Shown one piece after another: positions 12,218 to 23,957 of a stretch of 64,000 bases of DNA. Each line of letters opens with the position of its first letter. Positions within the stretch are counted from its first letter, which is position 1. The translations under genes and the position numbers were made by a program. The stretch is taken from assembly GCA_023374025.1 (NCBI GenBank), contig SIJG01000005.1, forward strand, positions 852,782-916,781, in the 5' to 3' direction. Source of the DNA: Heterodera schachtii. Its lineage: Eukaryota > Nematoda > Chromadorea > Rhabditida > Heteroderidae. The notes under the pieces were generated by a model. The model made no database searches, was not told the origin of the DNA, and was given only the letters and a program-made list of their open reading frames with translations.

Positions 12218-13275
12218 TGTAGGTCGTTACTAGAGAAAGGCAAATCAACATTTTTCTCTTAGCGGATGTTGTTTTAATAAATATCAACATTGATGTTGAT
12301 ATTTAATTAAATCAACATAACATTATGCCATCAACGTAATATCAACGCTATTTTTAAAATTTGTATCATTTTTTGAAAATTTAAAGCAAATTTTTAAAAA
12401 TGACTTTTAGCGGGAAATATCATTTGGGAGAGAGATAAGGCAAAATGAGAGAGTGCTGAACTTTCAGTACTGGTCAGATAAAACATTTTTGATGAAGAAG
12501 AATAAAGAAAAATTAATTAAAAAAGAGTGTTATGGGAAGAGATATAAGACAGAGAGAGAATAGAGAACAAAGTGAGGAATTTGCGTCTCTTACCAAAAAA
12601 TTCAGCGAAGAAGGGAAGAGAATTCTCTTTCCATAGCACTCTCTATTGAAATTATTTTCTCTACCCTCCTTCATCAAAAATGTTTTGTATGACTGGGACT
12701 GAGATCCAGCACTCTCTCATTTTTGCGTTATCTCTTGCAATAAAATTATATACCGCTCATTTAAATTTTAAAAAATTAGCGCAATTTTTAAAAATTACGT
12801 TGATATTTGCGTTGATGCCATAATGTTAGTTGATTTAATTAAATATCAACATTTAAATTGATACCCCGCAAAAACTAATAAAAAGGTTGATTTGCCATTC
12901 TCTAGTCGTTACTTAAAAAACCATCATTATGGTTTTATGAAAAATTATTTATAATTTAGCTTAAAAGCAATAAAATTTTTATTATCATTCGATATGCTCT
13001 ACAAGTCTACAAAATTCAGAAAATTTTGTCAAGTTTCAAAAAAGTTATGGCTAGATGAATTCAAAAACCTTGTTTTTCATGTATTTTTCGAGCATTTTTG
13101 GCCCTGACTTTTTTGAAACTTGACGAAATTTTCAGAAATTTTGTAGACTTGTAGAGCATACTTAGGGCTATCGAATGATATGAAAAATAAAATTTTATTG
13201 CTTTTAATATAAGTTATATGTAAATAATTTTTCATAAAATCATAATGATGGTTTTTTAAGTAACGACATAGCACA
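12218..13275. mobile_element. Foldback element (376 bp net) split by a hAT-like insertion
   Basis: Inverted arms GTCGTTACTTAAAAAACC at left and right bracket a palindromic core with GCTATCGAATGATA and AAAAAAGTTATGGC motifs. The flanks carry the 10-bp direct repeat GACAGAATGG (12208-12217 and 13276-13285), read as a target duplication. A 674-bp hAT-like element sits in the left arm. Confidence 0.65.
12231..12904. mobile_element. 674-bp hAT-like MITE, copy 1
   Basis: Ends TAGAGAAAGGCAAATCAAC and its inverse, with the perfect 8-bp duplication GTCGTTAC at 12223-12230 and 12905-12912. The whole element is a long imperfect inverted repeat. It matches the copy at 14441-15114 at every line I compared. 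No coding frame is seen. Confidence 0.92.
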
Positions 13276-13941
13276 GACAGAATGGGCATTTTTATTTTAA
13301 AACCTGCGGCAAAACGATGACCCAAAAAAGAAAAACTTTGATTTTTGGAAAAAATCTTTAAAAATGCCCATTTTTATCTAAAATTTTCAAAATTTTACCA
13401 ATAAATTGCAATTTAAGTGAAAATCTGTTAAAAATAGTCAAAATTTGTTGCTTTATGAAGTAAGAAAAAGGGCATGGCCTTGTAGGATTGGAATTCATTT
13501 TTTGTTGGACCGGGTTTGCGGAATTAATCCCGCAATAATCAGTATTTCTAATTTTTTTTTTTCAAATAAAACAAAGCTGGAATTCCAAATAAATTCCTAT
13601 AAAAATTATATTGATAATTAATTTTTCGCAGAACTTTTTTCATCAATTTTTGCAGAATGATGGGGGAAGTTTGGCGGTACCGGCCAAAATTTTTTAAAAT
13701 TACAATGATCAAAATGACAAAAATATTGTCAATTTTCAAAAAATCGAATGTGGAACCGCTGAGTCTGCACAAAAACGTTAACGGTTTAACAGATTCTTTG
13801 TGAAGTCTTAGAAATTCAATTTTTATCACTTTCTATTTTCTTTAATACTGTTTCCGACCATCTGGGATGAAAAAGTGTAAGTTTGAAACCGATTTGGACA
13901 TAGACACAAATGTCTGCACGCGATAAATAGAAATTGATAAC
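13276..13941. other. Spacer with an isolated SPRY-type upstream motif and a dispersed repeat
   Basis: CGGCAAAACGATGACCCA at 13307-13324 is the inverse of the motif upstream of the SPRY genes, here with no gene attached. Sequence at about 13450-13700 is repeated, diverged, at about 20460-20690. Confidence 0.45.
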
Positions 13942-14384
13942 TAGGGATGGGAATTTAAGTCATGAAAAATTTCAAAAAAGTCACAAAAAGTCATCAAAAA
14001 TAACCAAAAAGTCACATAAAAATGCCAAAAAAGCACCAAATAAATCCAAAAAATTAGCCAAATGTAATTAACCCAAAAGCCCTTTTAAACATTTTTCGAA
14101 GAAAGTAATTTAAAAACGACTAATTTTAACGGAAAAAAATATTCAAAAGTGTTATACCGCCAGATTTTTTATTTTATTTTTCAGTCCCGTCATTTGAGTC
14201 TTTATGGTATAAGAAATTTCAGTAAAAAACGCAAAAAAGTCATAAAAATCCCAAAAAGTGTAAAAAAATCAAATAAATGTATGTTAGAAGCTTCAAACAA
14301 AGTGTAGAACACTTTTGAAGTCATTTTAAGCTCATTTGGAGCCAGCAAAAAAAAAATGTCATTTGACTTAAATTCCCATCCCTA
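13942..14384. mobile_element. hAT-like MITE with TAGGGATGGGAATTTAAGT ends
   Basis: Inverted ends TAGGGATGGGAATTTAAGTC. The flanks TTGATAAC (13934-13941) and TTGAGAAC (14385-14392) form an 8-bp duplication with one mismatch. Same end family as the element at 25667-26038. Confidence 0.8.
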
Positions 14385-14440
14385 TTGAGAACACAAAACA
14401 TCTGAATTTGCATCATCATGATCAGATCATGCCCCCAGGG

Positions 14441-15114
14441 TAGAGAAAGGCAAATCAACATTTTTCTCTTAGCGGATGTTGTTTTAATAAATATCAACAT
14501 TGATGTTGATATTTAATTAAATCAACATAACATTATGCCATCAACGTAATATCAACGCTATTTTTAAAATTTGTATCATTTTTTGAAAATTTAAAGCAAA
14601 TTTTTAAAAATGACTTTTAGCGGGAAATATCATTTGGGAGAGAGATAAGGCAAAATGAGAGAGTGCTGAACTTTCAGTACTGGTCAGATAAAACATTTTT
14701 GATGAAGAAGAATAAAGAAAAATTAATTAAAAAAGAGTGTTATGGGAAGAGATATAAGACAGAGAGAGAATAGAGAACAAAGTGAGGAATTTGCGTCTCT
14801 TACCAAAAAATTCAGCGAAGAAGGGAAGAGAATTCTCTTTCCATAGCACTCTCTATTGAAATTATTTTCTCTACCCTCCTTCATCAAAAATGTTTTGTAT
14901 GACTGGGACTGAGATCCAGCACTCTCTCATTTTTGCGTTATCTCTTGCAATAAAATTATATACCGCTCATTTAAATTTTAAAAAATTAGCGCAATTTTTA
15001 AAAATTACGTTGATATTTGCGTTGATGCCATAATGTTAGTTGATTTAATTAAATATCAACATTTAAATTGATACCCCGCAAAAACTAATAAAAAGGTTGA
15101 TTTGCCATTCTCTA
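14441..15114. mobile_element. 674-bp hAT-like MITE, copy 2
   Basis: Same length and, by eye, same sequence as 12231-12904, but at a different target with its own perfect 8-bp duplication CCCCAGGG (14433-14440 and 15115-15122). It is therefore a separate insertion rather than part of a segmental duplication. Confidence 0.92.
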
Positions 15115-15249
15115 CCCCAGGGTGACTAGAAGTAAAATTTTAGCAGCCCATGGAGTTAGGTCTGATCTAACAATTGTCCTACATAGAAAAGTAAAACAGG
15201 GATGGAAAATTTTTCGCGGAATAATTTTTTTTTTTTACATTTTAAAAAA

Positions 15250-18200
15250 TCAAACAACCATAACATAATTGAAGAAGAAATGCATAAAAAACATTAAAAA
15301 TAATAAAAGGATCAGTATTAGTGAACATTTATCCCACAAAGTTGCAAAATCCCATTTAAATTTCGGTCCAAAATTCGCCTCAATTTTGTCACCAGTGTCG
15401 TACAAAGAAACGAATGGATGAAAATAATCACCAACAAGAAATGGAGAATAGATAAAATCATAGCATTCTGTGAAAAAAGGCAATTAATTCGAATATAACT
15501 TAAGAATTTTTAAATTAAATTATTTATTTATTTATTTCCAACCCAAACATTGTCCATTTTTGGTGAAAATGATTCGCAGAGAGGCAAAATTAACGGAAAT
15601 TCCTACGGTATCACCAACACCGTAAGAAAATTGGGTTATTCCTCTTCCCTCTCCGTAAATCCAAAGCTCCCCTTTACTGTCATATGCACAAATGCCCTTG
15701 CGGCTACGATTTATCCCTTCAAATTTTGTTTGCTGATTGACGGCGAATCCGAAGCTAATCCGACTGGAAAAATGAAAATTTATAATAAACGAATGGTAAC
15801 TAATAATAATAACAATAATTAAATTTTTTGATTTCTGATATATAAATAAATTTCTTACTTTTTCATATTTTTGACCGAAATTTCATAATAAAAAATGTCG
15901 GGCGAATTATTGCTCAGCAAAATTGAATGTTTTGCAAACACGGAACACGAACCTTTAGAGGGAAAAAAAGATTAGGCAAATATTGAGCATAGTCCCCAAA
16001 CTCAAAAATGCTTAAAACGGTCAGAATCGATGTAAAAAGGTTTAAAATGGTTGGAAAAATAATTAGCTTGCTCTTTTTCAGTCTGAAAAATTGCTGAGAA
16101 TGAAGTACCAATTCCCGCCGGGACTCAGTGAGTCACACTATAAAAAGCGCTCAAAAAACATTTTAAGTGTGTAAACCGGAACCGCTCAGCAGTTGGGCGT
16201 GCACGGTAGGCCGTCAGCATGCTTTTTCCCTATAAGTTTTTTCTTTGTCATCCAAATCCAACAATCTTAGTATCACTCGAAAGCTCTTTACATGCTCTAT
16301 TAGATTTACAAAAAACAAAAAGATTTTCAAGCCTGGAATTAAGAAAAAACTTCAAAAAATTCGACTTTTCTCTATTTTCATATTTCATGTATAATTTTTT
16401 TGGTAATTGTCTAATCGCGAACAATATCTTAGAAAAAGCTTCTAAACTGTTAAGCTTTCGAATGATACAAAGACTTGGATTTAGATGACAAAGAAAAAAG
16501 TTATAGAAAGTTATAATGAAAAACATGCTGGCGCCCAACCGTGCGCGCCCAACTGAGGTAAGCGGGTGGAAATCCTACAAAAAAGATTAAATATTGAAAA
16601 ACAGGAAAATTCATTCGGCCTAGAAGGATATTATAAAATATGACTATGATTGTATATTTTAATAAAAAATCGCTTCAAATGTGTTTTGAGTGCCCTTTAT
16701 AGTGCTGTCAATTATTCAATCCCGGCACTTTTTGAGCCTAAAATGGGCATCGCAACTCTTATTCTATTTTCCAACCCATTTCAAATCTTTTTACATCGAT
16801 TCTTACTTTTTTTAGGCATTTTTGAGTTTGGGAGTATGATTCATATTTTAGAAAAATTATATAAATTTTTCAAAAATACCAGAATAATTTCCCTTGTAAT
16901 GGACAGTCAAATTTTTTTCGCCAATGATTTCGAGATTCTCATCACAATTATTGGCATCCCAAAAATTTTGTCGAAAATTTAAAAGCATCTTAAAATGGTG
17001 TTTAAATTAAAAAAAATTAAATATTGATGATTATAAAACAATTAATTAATTATAAAAGATTTATTTTTTATTTCTCGGATTCTGTACTCTCTCCAATTCA
17101 CTGATTTTTTCCAAAATTTTTGAAAATTGATTCTCAGTAGCTTAAAAGCCAAATTAATTTTTAAATTTAAATGTAAATATTTTATTTTGACAAATTTTAT
17201 TTTATTTTAATCTCTCCTTGCCTTTGGACTGGTCGTTTTGCTTTTTTTCCAATTCATTGACTTTTTCCAAAAGTTTCTTCTGATCATTTTGCAATTGTGA
17301 GAATCGTTCTTCAGTATCAGCTTAAAATATAAAACAATTTCATTCAAAATGATGAAAAATAATATTTTCTCCTTTATAATAATTTTTTAATTCCGAACAT
17401 TTTTTTTTCTTTTCTTTTTAATTTTCTTACCTGCGTTTGTTGGCATTTCACTTTCTTCTTTCTTTCGCCCATTTTCATCGTCTAGACGAAACTCATCATC
17501 ATCAGATCCTAGAAATAATTTTAAGTTTAATATAATTAAAAAAGTTAGCCACATTAATTCGTGACCGGAAAATCGGTCAGTGGAAAATGCGTCAGTGATA
17601 CAAATATTTTAAAATAAAATTCACTCCGTTTTTGAACCAAAAATGCTGAATTCGAAAATTTGGACTTGCGACTTTTTATTCGATTCGGGTCCTGTGTTCG
17701 GGATTTGGCCAGTGGCCCCAAAACGCAAGCAATTTGTTTTTATGACAATAAAATCATCACTGACGCATTTTCCGGGTGCCCATTAATTTTATTAAAAATT
17801 AAAAGGGACACTTAATGATTCGGAAATTCGTCAAAAGGATGGCAGATTCGTAATCACAGATCAATAATGATTCTAAATCTAATGGTAACTAGTTTTCAAT
17901 CACTAGACTTCATAAGCATCATCCTTTAGAAATTTCCAAACGAAATGGGTCCTTTCCCTTTTGCTTTTATTCAATGGGCACAACTTTTAAAATAATTTTA
18001 TATCTTGATAATTTTCAACCATTTCTATGACAGTATAAAAGGTACTGTATCCCAAATTTTCTACCGTTTCCGTCTTGTCCAAACAAATTACAACTGCTTG
18101 CGATTGATGGTTCCGTGGTTTTCGCCCGATTCAGCTCAGCAATTCTGGCAATTAGAACACTCATTTCCTCCGAAGTGCTCAGATTTGGAAAAATTGCTGA

Positions 18201-18317
18201 AAAAAAATTAATTAATTAATTTTTATTTTTAAAAGTTTAATATTTTAAACAAAATATTTTACGTTGGAGTGGAGAGAATTCGTTCGCTGACGAAAAAATT
18301 GGGGTTAATGATGGCAT
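15250..18317 (-). CDS. Gene B: coiled-coil SPRY protein with C-terminal hydrophobic tail
   Basis: Exons on the minus strand: 18317-18263, 18196-18065, 17508-17431, 17320-17222, 17140-17088, 16988-16880, 15952-15859, 15763-15543 and 15467-15250. They sum to 1059 nt, an open frame of 352 residues. Order: start module MPSLTPIF..., the module NLSTSEEMSVLIARIAELNR, an acidic linker (GSDDDEF), two coiled-coil cassettes, then SPRY across four exons (NFWDAN, CSVFAKHSILL, FGFAVNQQTKF, PFVSLYDTGDKIEANFGPKF). SPRY is a beta-sandwich protein-binding fold. No signal peptide is visible. The paralogues' stop after ...TL is replaced by a TGG-containing readthrough of about 30 residues that includes a hydrophobic run. 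The exon ending at 17222 uses a GC donor; the one ending at 17088 uses a GTACAG donor because the usual site is lost. Confidence 0.82.
16183..16557. mobile_element. Foldback element in a gene B intron
   Basis: Inverted arms run from CAGTTGGGCGTGCACGG to the inverse near 16535-16553 (CCAACCGTGCGCGCCCAACTG). The interior has the recurring core AATCTTAGTATCACTCGAAAG / CTTTCGAATGATACAAAG. No clean target duplication was found, so the ends are approximate. Confidence 0.6.
17560..17780. mobile_element. Small foldback element in a gene B intron
   Basis: Arms with CGGAAAATCGGTCAGTGG / AATGCGTCAGTGAT and their inverse (ATCACTGACGCATTTTCCGG). The flanks share CATTAATT (17552-17559 and 17781-17788), read as an 8-bp duplication. 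Confidence 0.6.
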
Positions 18318-18435
18318 TTTAATTTTAAAATCTAAAGTTCCAATTTTATTTTATTTTTAAATAAGAATTTAAGGGTTAAGAAGGTCAATTGCTGAATTTG
18401 CGTTCATATTTATACGCCAAAAAATAATAAATTTA

Positions 18436-18453
18436 CGGCAAAACGATGACCCA
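18436..18453 (-). promoter_or_regulatory. Shared SPRY-family upstream motif (gene B)
   Basis: The inverse reads TGGGTCATCGTTTTGCCG, about 120 bp upstream of the gene B start. The same motif lies upstream of genes C and D. A related GGTGACCACAAAC element follows near 18575-18587. The role is inferred from conservation between paralogues only. Confidence 0.6.
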
Positions 18454-18599
18454 AAAATGGGAGAAAAAATGCGATGGCAAAAAAAGATAAAAGATATTTG
18501 AATTTATTCTCATAATTCAGAGTCTTTATCTTTCGTTTGTTCATTTTATTTGCCTTTGAGTGTTTGGAAAACGGTGACCACAAACATTTAATAAAATTT

Positions 18600-19460
18600 T
18601 TATCTCTACTTTTTTGCCGTTTTTCTACTGTTTGTGCCGGCTTACCTCAGTTGGGCCGTCAAGTTTGTACCCCAGCATTTTTGGCGATGACTTTTTCTTT
18701 ATCAACCAAATCAAAAATCTTGGGATCAATCGCAAGCTTAATCGGTTTAAAAGGTTTTTTTCTAAGCTATTACTTCGCGATTAGACAATTACCAAAAAGT
18801 TATATCTGAAAATTGCCAAAAAATAGAAAGTTTGAAGTTTTTGCTTAATAAAACTTTTTTATAGGCTTGAAAATCTATTTACTTATTGTATGGCGAATAG
18901 AGCATGTGAAAAGCTTTCGAATGATACCAACAATGTTGGATTTAGCACACGAAGGGATTTGGTCAAAGATTAAAGGATTTTTTGCCGGAAATCGCATTTA
19001 AAAAATACGATTCCTGTGTTAAGCTTTTGCGGACCTTTACTCAATTGTAAAATGGTAGGAAGGAACAAATCAGTGAATTGGAGAAGCAGCAATTTTATGA
19101 CGCCCAACGGCAGCAGCAAAAGGCATATCAGCAGCTAACACTCAGCAAACGGTGGTGGGACGGAATTCAGGAGTCTTTTGACGGAATTCCGTGAATTTTT
19201 GGCTTACGCATTGGAACATGCATTTACATATAATCCGTTCTAATCCAAATGCATAATCGTGATAAAATTTTCTGGTATACTCTTCTCTGTATGGCTTTTC
19301 TTGTTAATCTGAGCTGTCATTCGTGCGTTCAGATGATGTGTGATCCAGGACAAATTGCTGACATCAGATATAGTCTAAATAGGGTGATTAAATGAAAGTT
19401 TAGAAACCGAGTAAACTCACCGGGCGGTCACTGGGACCAAACGCCAAAATAGTGTTAATT
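18600..19460. repeat. Foldback remnant and duplicated coding-like segment (copy 1)
   Basis: 18640-18950 carries foldback-type core sequence (ATCTTGGGATCAATCGCAAG, CTTTCGAATGATACCAAC). 18955-19200 is repeated, diverged, at 21095-21420. It holds a fragment translating as ISELEKQQFYDAQ then YQQLTLSKRWWDGIQ, followed by a stop or frame change. This looks like a captured or decayed exon. Confidence 0.5.
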
Positions 19461-19463
19461 GCT

Positions 19464-19897
19464 TCACGAAATGTGTCGGTCAACAAAATGTAGAACAATA
19501 CCACGAGCCCTGAAAATAAATGAAATGCATGATAAAAGTAAGGGTAAAAAGTCGACCGACCAAACGTCCGCCTTGAATGGGTCGTAATCCCAAGTCTGTA
19601 ATAATTCCGGTGCCTTCAAAGCCTTAGTTCCACAGAAAGAAGTCGATAATTCATAATATGCCAATGCTTTGGTTAACTGCAAAATCCAACCACGGCAAGT
19701 CGCTTCATCAACAGGCCCATTTTTTCGCAGATGATCCAGATGAAATGAAGAAAAAAAATATCATTTTTGAAATCCCTATTAAGCTTTAACCAATTTCCCC
19801 CATTTAAAGCAGCAAGCTCTTTTGGGGTCTGATGGCATCGCTGGGGGCTTTTTAGGCTTCCTAGCCAACAGTTGCCGCACACTTTCGTCCCCACCAT
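19464..19897 (-). pseudogene. Serine/threonine kinase domain fragment lacking the catalytic loop
   Basis: Reading from about 19762 down to 19550, one minus frame gives HLDHLRKNGPVDEATCRGWI, then QLTKALAYYELSTSFCGT and ALKAPELLQTWDYDPFKADVWS. This matches kinase subdomains V-VI and VIII-IX (the APE motif and DVWS). The HRDLKxxN catalytic loop and the DFG motif expected before SFCGT are absent, and the frame degrades after DVWSV. Upstream minus-strand sequence to about 19970 looks coding but is unrecognised. Probably a pseudogene or captured fragment; the TSSK-like affinity is a guess. Confidence 0.55.
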
Positions 19898-19969
19898 GCA
19901 CTGCTCATTTTTCCATCCAAATTCGTGATGCGGCCAAATCGATTGTGCCCCGTCCCCACGATATTTTTC

Positions 19970-21094
19970 ATCCGATCCCTGAGAATGTATTATAAAGGAA
20001 GTGACGAGTTCCGAACATTATTATAAATTAAAGAGATTTGTTTTTCATTTTTCATAAATTCCGAAAGACATTATTGCCGGAAATGGGATCGTTAATCATG
20101 TTTCCTAAATTAAAACTCACCTCGTCGGACTTCTTCAGCTCCATCCTGGAAAACAAAACACACAAGCGCTCAATTGACATTCTCAAAATTTTTGTATCTA
20201 AAACATTAAACAATTTTTTTCTTATTCGTCAAAGCCTTTATTCTTAGTATCAAAGAAAACTTAAAGTCTCCAGAATTATAAATACAATAAAAGAACAAAT
20301 AATAATATTAAGAAAAAAGTTACGTTGAAAAAACCGAAATTCACCTTTTTGTAGTATATTAAAGAATAATTTGTCTATTGCCTTGAGCCAAGAATTTAGT
20401 TAAACAGAACCTCTACAGACTTTAAAGTTCAATTGATACAAAGAATGAAGGATTTTGCGAAGTAAAAACAAGGCAGAGCCTTGAAGGATTAGAATTCATT
20501 TTTTGCCGGGCCGGGTTTGAATCATGTTGCCATTTTTTCGAAATTAACACAAAACGAAGACAAAGCTGGTATTTCCAATGAAATTTCTACAATTATTTGT
20601 TACTTAATTTTTCGTAAAATTTTTTTCATTACTTTTCCAGAAGGATGGGGGATTTTTTGCGGTGCCACCAAAATTTTTTGTAGAATTCATAAGAAAATTT
20701 GAACTATACAAAATGAAATGATCCATAATAAAAAATGTTTAGCATGGTGTTTTATGTATTTTCAAAAAAATGAACGCGGATCCGACTTGTCCACCACAAA
20801 ATTAAATTCAAAATTAAGCCTTAGACAAAACTATACATTAGAGCACTTGGGAGTGCCATTCTTAGCGGGTGTCAAAATCGGCGTTTTTTGGTCAACGAAT
20901 TTAACAACGCACGTTCGGCACGAATAGAGCGAATTAGAAAAGGAATTGAAAATTAAGAAAAGATGCAAATGAGCAAATAAAAATAAGATGTCTTCTGTAC
21001 CTCGTACAGTAACTATTCATTTGACCCCTTTAGTTTTCTAATTTGTAAGCCAATTGGAGGCAATTTGGGGTAGAAACAGCAGTTTTTAAAAGCA
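19970..21094. other. AT-rich spacer with dispersed repeat
   Basis: No gene seen. The segment at about 20460-20690 is a diverged copy of 13450-13700, sharing GAATTCATTTTTTG and ATTCCAA-type blocks. Confidence 0.4.
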
Positions 21095-21420
21095 CATGAA
21101 GGGATTTGGTCAAAGACTAAAGGAATTTTTTGCCGGAAATCGCATTTAAAAAATATTTATATTTATCAAAAAGCGCAACGCTTCCTGTGCTAAGCTTTTG
21201 CGGACCTTTCACCCAATTGTAAAATGGTAGGAAGGAACAAATCAGTGAATTGGAGAAGCAGCAATTTTATGACGCCCAACGAAAAAGTCAATTTTTATAT
21301 AGATTCCAGCAGCAAAGGGCGTATCAGCAGCTAACACTCAGTAAACGGTGGTGGGACTGAATTCAAGAGTCTTTTTGTGCAGGAATTCCGTGAATTTTTA
21401 GCTTACGGTATTTCAGACAA
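21095..21420 (+). repeat. Duplicated coding-like segment (copy 2)
   Basis: Diverged copy of 18955-19200 including the ISELEKQQFYDAQ fragment. It has an extra insertion near 21282-21306 and a stop where copy 1 reads WWDGIQ. Both copies therefore look non-functional. Confidence 0.5.
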
Positions 21421-21907
21421 ATTGGAAAGTTTGGGAAAAATGTGAAAAATATTAGCTCAATTTGCTATTCCAAAATTATAAGTACAGAATTATTTAAGAC
21501 ATTTTTTTGTGCACTTGATAAAATTTGAAATTCATGCTTGTACAACTTTTTGCACCATCCTGATCAGAACACTACCTCCGGGGTAATCGGTGTGATTAAA
21601 ATGTTAGCATTCCCAGTGGAGTTGGTTCTGTTTTACCAATTTTCTAACATACTAAAGGTAAAAAAGGATGATTGTTGTTTTGAGGCCATCTTTCCTTCAT
21701 TTTGGCCCCTGTTGCTTTTGCTCCCACAGCACTTTCAGCTCCCACAACTATTTTCAACAGCCATTACATGCAGACTGGAAGAATTCTTCGCAGTAATATT
21801 CCGGTTTATTTTGCTTATATTAAAAAAGTCCAAAAAACCAAAACATAATTAATGAGAAAAGCATATAAAACCACAAAATGATCAATCAGCTTTAATGAAT
21901 TTCTTCA

Positions 21908-23957
21908 TCAGAGAGTTGTCAAATCGAATTTGAAATTGGGCCCAAAGTTTGCCTCAATTTGGTCATTAGACGAGCACAAAGAAACGAATGGATGTAAAAA
22001 ATCATCAGCAAAAGATGGAACAACGAAAAATTTGGAGAAATCTGTGAAAAAATTAAAGAATTTTCGATAATTCAAACAAAAAATCAATTAGCACAAAATA
22101 AGCAATTGAATAAATTATAATTTATTTAGTATTTGCCCACCCAAACGAAGTCCATTTTTGGTGAAGAAGATTTGCCGATTGGACGAATTGAAGCCAATTC
22201 CTACGGCATCACCAGAACCGTATACATAGTGGGCATTTCTTCCATTTACTTTTTCGTTAATCCAAATATCGCCATAACTGTCATATGCATAAGTGCCTTT
22301 TGCCTGCTGTTTGACGGCGAATCCGAAGATGACCCAACTGAAAAATTAATAATAAAGGAATAAGTTATTAAGAATAAAATAATATATTTTGAATATTTCT
22401 GAAAATTTGATACATAAAAGTTTAAAAATCTTACTATTTCTTATTTTTAATTGAAATTTCATAGTAAAAAATGTCGGACGAATTATTGTTGAGCAAAATC
22501 GGATATTTAGCGAAGACGGAACAACAACCTTTTAAAGAGAAATATAATATTAAGTAAATTATGAAAAAATACCATATTCATTTCCCTTATGATGGACAGT
22601 CAAATTTTTTTCGCCAATGATTTTGAGATTCCCATAACAAACATTGGTAGCCCAATAATTTTGTCGGAAATTTAAAAGTGCCTTAAAAAATTCAAACAAA
22701 ATTATTTTGATTAAATGCATAAATACCCAATTAATGAAAATATAAAAATAAATATATTTTTACCCCCTTAATTTACTTTCTCTAATTCATTGACTTTTTC
22801 CAATTGAGTCATTTGGTCAATTTGCACCATTGATAATTCGTCCAAAGTTGCTAAATTAATTTTAAAATTTAAAAGGTTTAAATAAAAATTCACTGCTATA
22901 ATAATATCCTCTAAAAAATCTTTAAAATTGAAATTTCTTCGTCGCTACAATTCTCTCACCTTTGATGTTCATGTTTTTGTTCTGCTGCTGTTTTTGCTTC
23001 TTCTTCTCAAATTCTTTGATTTTTTCTAACATTTTTGACAATTGATTCTCAGTAGCTTAAAAATCGAATAAATTTTTAATTTAAATGTAATTATTTAAAA
23101 TTGCCGAATTTTAATTTATTTTTAATTTCTTCTCGCCTTTTGCCTGCTCTTTTTGCTGCTTTTCCAATTCACTGATCTTTTCCAAAAGTTTCTTATGATC
23201 ATTTTGTAATTGTGAGAATCGTTCCTCAGCAGCAGCTTAAAAAGTCAAATTATTTATTTTAAATGAATGACTCTCGAGGGGCTAACAAATAAGCATGAAA
23301 AAATAGGTTTCCAGTTGGTACCATTCGAAAGTTTGTCATTAGTTGCCCCAAATATGTCAGTGTTCGATGCTTACCTTCGTTTGTTGGCATTTCACTTTCT
23401 TCTTTCTTTTGCCCATCTTCGTCGTCTGCTGGACTAAACTCATTATCATCTGATCCTGAAAATATTTTAAAATATTAAGTTTTTGACATTCTTTAAAAAG
23501 TTCACCCCAAAGGTTTTTCTTGGTAAAAATTTTTGGTTAAAAATTTTTCTTATTCGAAAACTTTAAAATATTTAACTAATTTCGTTACAATTGAAATATT
23601 TAAGTTTTACATGTTTTTTTTTACCTAAAAAGCGTTAATAAAAATTTTATGCCTATTTAAAGATATTTGTGACTATTTAACAGTATAATTTTGATACTGT
23701 ATCCCTCAATTTCCTACCGTTTCCGTCTTGTCCAAACAAATCAGCAGAACTTGCGATTGATGGTTCTACTGTGTTAGCTCGATTCAGCTCAGCAATTCTG
23801 GCAATTAGAACACTCATTTCCTCCGATGTGCTCAGATTTGGAAAAATTGCTGAAAAATGAAAAAAAAAATTATTTTTAAATTTATTATTTAAAACAAAAA
23901 TATTTTACATTCTAGTGGAGAGTATTCATTTGCTGATGAAATGGTAAATGATGGCAT
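21908..23957 (-). CDS. Gene C: coiled-coil SPRY protein, intact model
   Basis: Exons on the minus strand: 23957-23909, 23849-23718, 23455-23375, 23235-23137, 23055-22960, 22850-22777, 22681-22573, 22528-22435, 22337-22141 and 22041-21908. They total 1065 nt, 354 residues, with no stop across the junctions. Order: MPSFTISSANEYSP, the STSEEMSVLIARIAELNRAN module, acidic linker DDNEFSPADDEDGQK, three coiled-coil cassettes, and SPRY (NYWATNVC, CSVFAKYPILLNNN, FGFAVKQQAKGTYAYDS, IEANFGPNFKFDLTTL-stop). The gene seems to code for a soluble, probably intracellular SPRY protein: no signal peptide is seen at this start. The cassette exon ending at 23137 requires a GC-AG intron. Exon sizes match gene D almost exactly, which supports the model. 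Confidence 0.87.
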
